Source: Aestuariivita sp. (GTDB lineage Bacteria > Pseudomonadota > Alphaproteobacteria > Rhodobacterales > Rhodobacteraceae). Taken from it: DNA of 64,000 nt. The position numbers and the translations under genes are program-made. Every line of letters starts with the position of its first letter. Position 1 is the first letter of the stretch. The stretch spans positions 1-64,000 of the forward strand of contig JAPORY010000098.1 in the NCBI GenBank assembly GCA_026709985.1, written 5' to 3'. Below, piece by piece: positions 58,385 to 64,000 of this stretch. The notes below the pieces were generated by a model that ran no database searches, was not told the DNA's origin, and saw only the letters and a program-made list of their open reading frames with translations.

Positions 58385-60008
58385 TCATTAGCCCCAATTG
58401 AATTATTCCAAGCATGGTAACGATATCTGGATGAACCTCCTCAGGAATCATGCAGCGAGCTATTTTGTAGTATTCTGCTTCCCTTAGATTAACGCCAGCC
58501 CTGTTCAAAAACCCTTTGATTGTGTCTTTGTCTGGTTGCGGCGAGTTTGCGTCGTCGAATGGCTTGCGAATAACTGCTGGCGGAAATTGATCATTTACAA
58601 TTTCAGTTGCCCTTTCATTGCCGAGTTGGGGTGCTATAAATCTTTGTAATGTTGTTGGATGGTACAAGTAACTTTCAATTTCTCGACGACCCCAATATAC
58701 GATTGGCAAGGCCTTTCCTTGTTTGTGCCGAAACCGTTCCCGGCTCAAACCTTGCCCAGCTTTCTTTTCGTCACCGTTAGGGTCTTTTATCTCAAGTGCC
58801 CGTAAGGTCGGCACCTGTGCCCTTAACGCATGATAGTGGTTTTTTGAAAACCCTCGACCCGGGCGCTTTGCAGTTTCGATACAGTACGGCGCCTTTAGAT
58901 ATTGACTAGCTGGATGATCCAAAACTGCGGCCCATGCTCGGAGAAAATTCAAATCGGTTGAACCTTCCACGTACAAAATTCGCTGGCTGGTTTCCGCGAG
59001 AACAATCTCACTGAATGGAATATTGAGTAACTCTTTAGCGTCCCCCTTCTTTACATGGCGCAGACCTTCTGACGATATAAGAGAAAGGTTGCCATCACCT
59101 TCCTTCGTTGATGCATCAATAAGGCGATTTGAATGAGTCGCAATCAACGCGGAAGAATTATTTGAATCACAATGCTCTCTGATGATTTGATAAATTGATT
59201 CCGTTAGTAACTCATGGAGATGGGCATCCGGTTCATCAATGAGCAAGTACTGCGCTTCTGAATACAATAGCGCCGACTGAATTAGAACAGTCTGCAAGAG
59301 CCCGGCGGAAGCATTGATCAAGCTATACCAAGGGTTTGTTTTGGAATCGCGGTATCGAATTTGAATGGGATCAACGCCGGTTGGCTGTGAGATCTCGGTA
59401 CCATCGAATAGAGTTTTCACAGTTTGTTGTAGTTTTGCCCACTTCTCTTCATCGCTACTTATTGCTGAGAGCATACTACGTAGAACAGAACCGCCCTGCC
59501 CTCGCGCCAGTCGTGCGCGAACCGCAGCGGCGGCATATTTTGCCTCTTCGACATCCAGACCGGACAGCGATGGAATATAAATTGCCGTAAATGGTGCTTG
59601 CGCGTACTTCTCAAGATCTCTCGTGCGCGTCTTGCTGGAGGGTCTAATACTTGCTACATTAGTATTCTTGTATGTTACGGAAAAACCGACATCGAAACTG
59701 TCTGTGACAATTCTGATAGTGATTGGCTCTTGCGTATCTTGATTGTACCATAGTTGGTCGGATCGTTCGAGTGCTATACTAAAATATGAAAGAAGATCGA
59801 CTTCTATAGCATCGGCATTGCGATAGTCTAAGTCTTCTTCGGTAATCCTTTTATACCAAACCTCCGCGACTTCCGATGCAAATGCCACTGCCTGCAAGAC
59901 CGTGGTCTTCCCGGAGTTGTTTGGCCCGACAACAAGACCTTCTTTCTTGAGGTCAACTTCTAGCGTTGCAAACCTCTTGAAAGAACTGAGCTCAACCTTG
60001 GGAAACAT
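58374..60008 (-). CDS. OLD-family ATPase with TOPRIM nuclease domain
   Basis: A 544-residue protein. Walker A GPNNSGKTT (about 28-36), Walker B LLIDEPDAHLH and SALIATHSNRLIDAS form an SMC/ABC-like ATPase. The TOPRIM domain begins RILYVEGSTDLNFLRAW, and WGRREIESYLYHP is the usual OLD C-terminal motif. The DxD region of TOPRIM reads KDPNGDEK, a variant. OLD proteins are nucleases used in phage and plasmid conflict. ATG 60008 with AAGGA upstream is chosen over an earlier frame start; it overlaps the DUF6527 gene by 17 bases. Confidence 0.9.
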   Translation of the reverse strand: MFPKVELSSFKRFATLEVDLKKEGLVVGPNNSGKTTVLQAVAFASEVAEVWYKRITEEDLDYRNADAIEVDLLSYFSIALERSDQLWYNQDTQEPITIRIVTDSFDVGFSVTYKNTNVASIRPSSKTRTRDLEKYAQAPFTAIYIPSLSGLDVEEAKYAAAAVRARLARGQGGSVLRSMLSAISSDEEKWAKLQQTVKTLFDGTEISQPTGVDPIQIRYRDSKTNPWYSLINASAGLLQTVLIQSALLYSEAQYLLIDEPDAHLHELLTESIYQIIREHCDSNNSSALIATHSNRLIDASTKEGDGNLSLISSEGLRHVKKGDAKELLNIPFSEIVLAETSQRILYVEGSTDLNFLRAWAAVLDHPASQYLKAPYCIETAKRPGRGFSKNHYHALRAQVPTLRALEIKDPNGDEKKAGQGLSRERFRHKQGKALPIVYWGRREIESYLYHPTTLQRFIAPQLGNERATEIVNDQFPPAVIRKPFDDANSPQPDKDTIKGFLNRAGVNLREAEYYKIARCMIPEEVHPDIVTMLGIIQLGLMNER

Positions 60009-60363
60009 GTCTGTTTTCCTTCGGAACAAAGAAAAGCGGGGCTTCACTCCAATAAATTTTTCCGCGCAAGAACCAATAGTGACACCGACATCGGCACCCC
60101 GTCACGTGAATTGAGGGATGTAACGAAAGTGTCTCGTCGGGATGAACTGTGATGCGCCATTGATTTGGCAACTCTGGCGCAACATCCAAATGAATGACTT
60201 GCTGGAAGTACTTTCGAGGACAAACCACCGCAACCTGAAAAGGTCTCGCCGTTTCTCCGATAACATAAACTGTGTTTTTGGAAACGGGATCAGGCAGGCC
60301 TTCTACCCATTCCGTTTTGTACGGATGGCGATTAGCCCATTGATTAAAGAGCCATCTAATCAT
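59992..60363 (-). CDS. DUF6527-type protein
   Basis: A 123-residue protein with several Trp and a Cys/His cluster, HVTGCRCRCHYWFLRGKIYW, that could bind metal; the CHYWFLRGKIYW end fits the DUF6527 family as I know it. Such proteins are commonly encoded in bacterial ubiquitin-like operons with E2 and JAB-E1 genes. It overlaps the E1 gene by eight bases and the OLD gene by 17. Role unknown. Confidence 0.75.
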   Translation of the reverse strand: MIRWLFNQWANRHPYKTEWVEGLPDPVSKNTVYVIGETARPFQVAVVCPRKYFQQVIHLDVAPELPNQWRITVHPDETLSLHPSIHVTGCRCRCHYWFLRGKIYWSEAPLFFVPKENRHVSQG

Positions 60364-61747
60364 TGCGGAGATTGTTTCGTACTAGCGGGCTGGCATCACC
60401 CATACCTCGGTATTTCGCAAACAACCAACACGGTTCACCGTCGTCCGTCTCGCGTTCATAGCTTCCGTGCGTAAGTCGAAAACGTTGAGTTGCAAATTCG
60501 CAATTCGGATCTAAACGAAACCCATGAATTCGTGCGAGAAAGTCATTGAAGGCCATGCAAGCCGCTTGCATATTGACTGACATCACCGCTGGTTGTTCGT
60601 CTCCTACCGACACGAGATATCCTTGTTCTCGTTGTCTCGTGTAGGCTGCTGGGTCTGTTCGCTGGTAATTTTCTGCTTTCACTTGTTCTAGATTGTACCC
60701 TCCGCGAGACAATAAGTCACGACCTTCAGGGTGGATATAATGCGCGACCGCATCGGCGGCTTTAATGTCTCCGGTGCCATCTGCGTCAATATGTACACCG
60801 ACATCAAAATAGGGAATGAGGTAAGCACTTGCTAAACAGTCGAGGTGATACCGCCCAAAGGCGGAGTCCACACATCCGAAGATAACGTCGCAATCAACTA
60901 GAGCCGCAGCAGCCTGCGGCGAGTCGGTCAGTGTTTTGTAGATGTCAACTTTGGTTCCCAATCCTAAACGGTCTAGGGCTGCTGCTAGAGCCTGAACCTT
61001 TGGCGTACCACTCTTGGCATCAATTGTCGCACCGTTAACCAAACGGTTGAGATTTTTCTCTTCAACAACATCATCATCAATTAGAACGAGCTTCTCGACG
61101 CAGTTGCGGGCAAGCAATTCAACGATAATGCTACCGGTTCCGGAGCACCCCACCACTCCCACACGTATTTTGCGTAGTCGGTCTAACGTTCCTGTTCCGA
61201 GGGTCTGGCATATCTTTTTTGCCTGTGGGGCGTGAGAGTAATCCTCTTCCTCTTGCCAGATGGAAATGGTTTCGCCGACTACATTAACGGATCGAAACGG
61301 CAAGAATGAACTGTCCTCGGCAACTCTTCTTGCCGTAATTGTTCCGTCGGGTGTCATTATTGCTGCGCCATTTGACCTGTTATCGTCGAACCAAGCGTTT
61401 ATCGAGGCAAACAATTTGCGATCATTGTCGTTATCAATTTGTGAAAACTCAAGGTCGCCGCCGGGGTGAGAATGAATGGTCACGATGGATTGGCGCGCGT
61501 GATCAATATTAGTAATTGTTTCAGAATCGAAATGAGTCTCGAACGGCTAGTTTACACGATCTGCCGCTTGATCACAGAGTTCGTGCGAAATTTTGATAAA
61601 CTCCGTAACCACAAGGCGCTGACAATAGGCTCCTGAACCTTGGTTGCAGATAAAAACCCCCGCCGCTTCCAAGCCATCGCCAGGAAACAACTGTTGAAAC
61701 GCCGTTTCATGCGTCTTTTTTGTCATTGCTAGAATGAGGGATTTCAT
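60356..61747 (-). pseudogene. JAB peptidase-E1 (ThiF) fusion interrupted by in-frame TAG
   Basis: A 463-sense-codon frame with one TAG at 61547-61549 (codon 67). The JAB part has Glu27 (LEAAGVFI) before the stop and HSHPGG (His92, His94) with Ser102 and Asp105 after it, a complete JAMM metal site if read through. The E1 part has GVVGCSGTGS (about 199-206), LIDDDVVEEKNLNRL and GCVDSAFGR. E1 activates a ubiquitin-like protein with ATP; JAB trims or removes it. The same frame continues through the stop, so a single substitution broke it. A GTG at codon 89 could restart but would leave out Glu27 and lacks a ribosome site. ATGA overlap with the E2 gene fixes the start. Confidence 0.85.
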
Positions 61748-62133
61748 TTTGACCCAGCGGTCTCCAACTCGTTTCTTACAAATTCAATATGCAGGTAGAG
61801 GTTATGTTCGCCGGGGATCCAAGTGTAATGCCGAGACCATCGCTGCCAAGACCGATTAAAATGTTCTTCTAAGGCAATAGCCTCCACTTCTTGGTTGTTT
61901 GGTTTTTGAAGTGACGGATTAAAATAAAACATATCCAAGCCAACACCGGGATAGCCCGATGGAATCAAAATCATTAGGTCGGCTTTCTCTTGCGCAAAAC
62001 CGTTGGGAATTTCAAATTCCTCGATCAGAAGTGCGTGCTTGCCGCTTCCTTCGCTGAGCTTGTGCCACCTCTCGGGGAAATGAGCGTCAAGATACTCAAC
62101 GTCTTCTCGCAATAATACGTAAGGTTCACACAC
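61744..62133 (-). CDS. Prokaryotic E2-like protein (Prok-E2_E type)
   Basis: A 129-residue protein resembling the bacterial E2/UBC family found next to multi-ubiquitin and JAB-E1 genes. Blocks are LIPSGYPGVGLDMFYFNP and EEHFNRSWQRWSRHYTWIPG, and a C-terminal helix. The only Cys is residue 2, outside the place of a classical catalytic Cys. It overlaps the Ubl gene by eight bases and the E1 gene by four. The family is fairly sure; whether it carries thioester chemistry is not. Confidence 0.8.
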   Translation of the reverse strand: MCEPYVLLREDVEYLDAHFPERWHKLSEGSGKHALLIEEFEIPNGFAQEKADLMILIPSGYPGVGLDMFYFNPSLQKPNNQEVEAIALEEHFNRSWQRWSRHYTWIPGEHNLYLHIEFVRNELETAGSK

Positions 62134-62863
62134 AACCTTGCTGCGCCTGACGGAGGACAGTTTCGAACCGTTCGATACCGGGTTGCGACAGGTTCACTGT
62201 GTCATCGGGGTTTATTCGTTTCCTTTCGCCGCCACGCATTTTTTGATTTAGGATCCAGTTTTCGGGCGATTTATCGACAGATTTTAAAATCTTTGCCCCA
62301 GTAATTGTTTCTTGTTCGACAACGTAAGTTCTACGATCAATACGGTTTCGATACTTATGTCCCTTGGGAGGGCGGCGCCCGTGACGACCGCAACTCTCAA
62401 TGTCAATTGGATCCCCGATTTTGGCATTTGAATCTGTTGGAATTATGAAGAAGGAATCATCTTTTTGCACCACGACCGTCATGTCATTGGAGATTTCGGC
62501 GTCGGAACCGTTGCTGATATCAACGAACAATCGCCCTTCTGGGTGTTCGTTGTCGAAATTCTTCAGCTTGCTGCCAGTGATTTTTGCTTGTTCGAGGGAG
62601 AGGTTGATTTCGCCATTAAAGCGAATTTGAATTTCATTTGGCAGTTGGGGGTTATTTTCAATCGAAGAACTGTCGGTCACAATGGAGATGCCGTCGCGAA
62701 TGACAAGCACGTCATTTGGATCTAAGGGAAGGTCGATTTCATTGGTTAGCTTGATAAAGAGTTTTTCTTTACTGCAGCTGGCTAAATCGTAGAGTTCCTG
62801 CGCCCGCACCAGACCGGTTGCGCATTGACATGACACGCCATTTATGAGGATTTCGGCTTGCAT
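62126..62863 (-). CDS. Triple ubiquitin-like (multi-ubiquitin) protein
   Basis: A 245-residue protein with three beta-grasp-like repeats at about residues 1-65, 75-145 and 168-240. Each starts with a strand-turn-strand and holds a helix such as LVRAQELYDLA, LEQAKITGSKL and TGAKILKSVD, with family-like endings (LPLDPNDVLVIRDG; INPDDTVNLSQPGIERF). The linker before repeat 3 is basic (GRHGRRPPKGHKYRNR). The protein ends GCV, so the last Gly is two residues from the terminus. ATG 62863 has an AGGGGG ribosome site. It is the first gene of the operon. Confidence 0.85.
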   Translation of the reverse strand: MQAEILINGVSCQCATGLVRAQELYDLASCSKEKLFIKLTNEIDLPLDPNDVLVIRDGISIVTDSSSIENNPQLPNEIQIRFNGEINLSLEQAKITGSKLKNFDNEHPEGRLFVDISNGSDAEISNDMTVVVQKDDSFFIIPTDSNAKIGDPIDIESCGRHGRRPPKGHKYRNRIDRRTYVVEQETITGAKILKSVDKSPENWILNQKMRGGERKRINPDDTVNLSQPGIERFETVLRQAQQGCV

Positions 62864-63085
62864 TTATTCCCCCTGTTGGAGAATGCGCACTGTTATCATC
62901 GTTCGCCAATCTGAATAAGCGATTACAGCCTATTCTTCAAGTTTAGCGTATAAGCGGCAACCTTAGATTACTCGCAAGGTGTTCGTCCAAGGACGGGATC
63001 AAGCTAAATCAAGTAGGAATTAAATTGGTTCATCGCCGCCAACTCTCAATCATGACATATTAACATAATCAGTCGGTTACAATTC

Positions 63086-64000
63086 TTGCAGGGAGTTTAT
63101 CCAATCAAACCTGAAAACGACACCAAACTAAGAGCGAAAATTGAACAGTCCAAAACTAAGCTCACGAAACTAGATTTCATGGTCAGGCGATCCCAGCTGT
63201 CTGCGAGCGCGTCGCCGTTTCTTGGACTTTCGCTTGAGCAGGACAAGTTGCGCGAAGCAAAGATGGCATTTGCGCATCTATCCGACTGGACGCTAAACGC
63301 CATTCTAAAGCGATTCAGTTATGCCTCCAGTTGGGCAATCTGTGCAACTTTGTCGGAAGAGTACGGTAAAAACAAGTCGTTCAAAGTATGGCCATTGATC
63401 GGAGAAACACTCGCCAGACCAATTCTAAATGAAGATCGCGCTAAGATCTCTACCGCATTTCGACAGACCTGCGAAAAACTGGGGCTCGCCATCGACGGGT
63501 TTGATCGACCGGTACAAGCTTTCCAGATTCACTCAGGAGTTGCATTAGCTCAACTCAACCACTTAGCGGAAGCCTTCCTTGCGCAAGAAGCTGCGATTGG
63601 TTCGCCCGATTCAAGCAACATTGTTGAGTTGAATAGGTGGGAAGATGCCTCTCTCAACTTTTTGCCGATTGGAATTCATGTACTTCGTAGAGCAATTCTC
63701 ATGGACCATTCAGCATGGATGGCGTCGCTCTATGTCGACTGGCGAGATGACCCCAAATTACTGACTGAGAATTCCGTATATTATGTGAGACACTTTGGTC
63801 ATGAACTGCACAAAGCGGTAGAAAAGTCCAAAGGTCCTCCCAAGCGCGTGGCGGTCCCCCGTCTTGTTTGGGAGGAAGATCGACCACATCTAATCATTCC
63901 GAAGCAAGATCAACGATACAAACTTTCTATTGAGGGACAAGACTATCGCGTTCCGGCAGGGAGCCTTTGGCCACTCCCTAATCCAATCCCGCCGATCATT
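63086..64000 (+). CDS. Partial large unknown protein, runs off the window
   Basis: The plus strand is open without a stop from 63056 to the window end, at least 305 codons from a TTG at 63086; the first ATG is at 63179. Sequence features include FLGLSLEQDKLREAKMAF, SFKVWPLIGETLARP, and a helical middle with LNHLAEAFLAQEAA; no known catalytic motif is visible. It is divergent from the ubiquitin-like operon with about 220 bases between, which suggests a shared regulatory region and perhaps membership of the same defence island. The start codon and the family are not settled. Confidence 0.6.
   Translation, partial: MQGVYPIKPENDTKLRAKIEQSKTKLTKLDFMVRRSQLSASASPFLGLSLEQDKLREAKMAFAHLSDWTLNAILKRFSYASSWAICATLSEEYGKNKSFKVWPLIGETLARPILNEDRAKISTAFRQTCEKLGLAIDGFDRPVQAFQIHSGVALAQLNHLAEAFLAQEAAIGSPDSSNIVELNRWEDASLNFLPIGIHVLRRAILMDHSAWMASLYVDWRDDPKLLTENSVYYVRHFGHELHKAVEKSKGPPKRVAVPRLVWEEDRPHLIIPKQDQRYKLSIEGQDYRVPAGSLWPLPNPIPPII

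Noticed and set aside
56848..61747. Stop-codon reassignment (TGA or TAG as sense) in this genome
   Set aside because: Many intact genes here end in TGA or TAG in normal places (for example ATGA overlaps, rpmH TAG), and the two internal stops are confined to one operon.
1..64000. CRISPR arrays or cas genes
   Set aside because: No regularly spaced direct repeats and no Cas-like proteins were seen.

Overview
The window looks like part of a mesophilic, probably marine, alphaproteobacterial chromosome of moderate GC content. The evidence is gene order and gene content: a rpmH-rnpA-yidD-yidC-MOSC-engB-argB block of the type seen in Rhodobacterales, an aapJQMP amino-acid transporter, a monomeric NADP-isocitrate dehydrogenase and a Sox sulfur-oxidation cluster. 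The exact lineage cannot be settled from the sequence alone.

Layout. Bases 1-3.7 kb are a graveyard of two dead insertion sequences (IS1634-type and IS630-type). pyrF follows at 4.3 kb. From 5.1 to 18.1 kb, almost everything is on the minus strand and concerns periplasmic redox and sulfur chemistry. This includes soxYZ, soxB, soxC and soxD, with no soxA or soxX between soxZ and soxB. It also includes a translationally coupled set: a Rieske/FMN glutamate-synthase-like protein, a small membrane protein, a Rieske/heme-membrane fusion, an anchored periplasmic protein and another small membrane protein. Just downstream is a cytochrome c fused to an NMT1-type substrate-binding protein. A lone DNA methyltransferase sits on the other strand between the two blocks. 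From 18.6 to 20.2 kb lies a decayed DUF4411/XRE-ImmA toxin-antitoxin pair with a 13-base homopolymer inside it.

Bases 20.7-30 kb carry plus-strand metabolism: a threonine-dehydratase-like enzyme, dapD, dapE, a DUF2064 glycosyltransferase-like gene and aapJQMP with a hairpin terminator after aapJ. Bases 32.4-38.7 kb hold the minus-strand ribosome/membrane-biogenesis block. Bases 39.3-53.1 kb are a plus-strand run: a TVP38-type membrane protein, a pyridine-disulfide oxidoreductase, a sensor kinase, two tRNA-Arg genes, an aldo/keto reductase, icd, coxG-like, an ABC exporter, an S49 peptidase, a small zinc-ribbon protein, a Na+/Ca2+ antiporter and an SDR.

The most interesting region is 55-64 kb. 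Seven minus-strand genes, each overlapping the next, encode a triple ubiquitin-like protein, an E2-like protein, a JAB-E1 fusion, a DUF6527 protein, an OLD-family ATPase/TOPRIM nuclease, a DprA-like protein and a phosphoribosyltransferase. An AAA+ ATPase lies just downstream, and a large unknown gene is divergent and runs off the window. The continuous overlaps suggest one conflict or antiphage-type unit joining ubiquitin-like conjugation to nucleic-acid sensing and cutting. Two of its genes carry single in-frame stop codons (TAG in the JAB domain, TGA in the phosphoribosyltransferase), so this copy may be recently inactivated or depend on readthrough. Functions in this region are inferred from family resemblance; no search was run.
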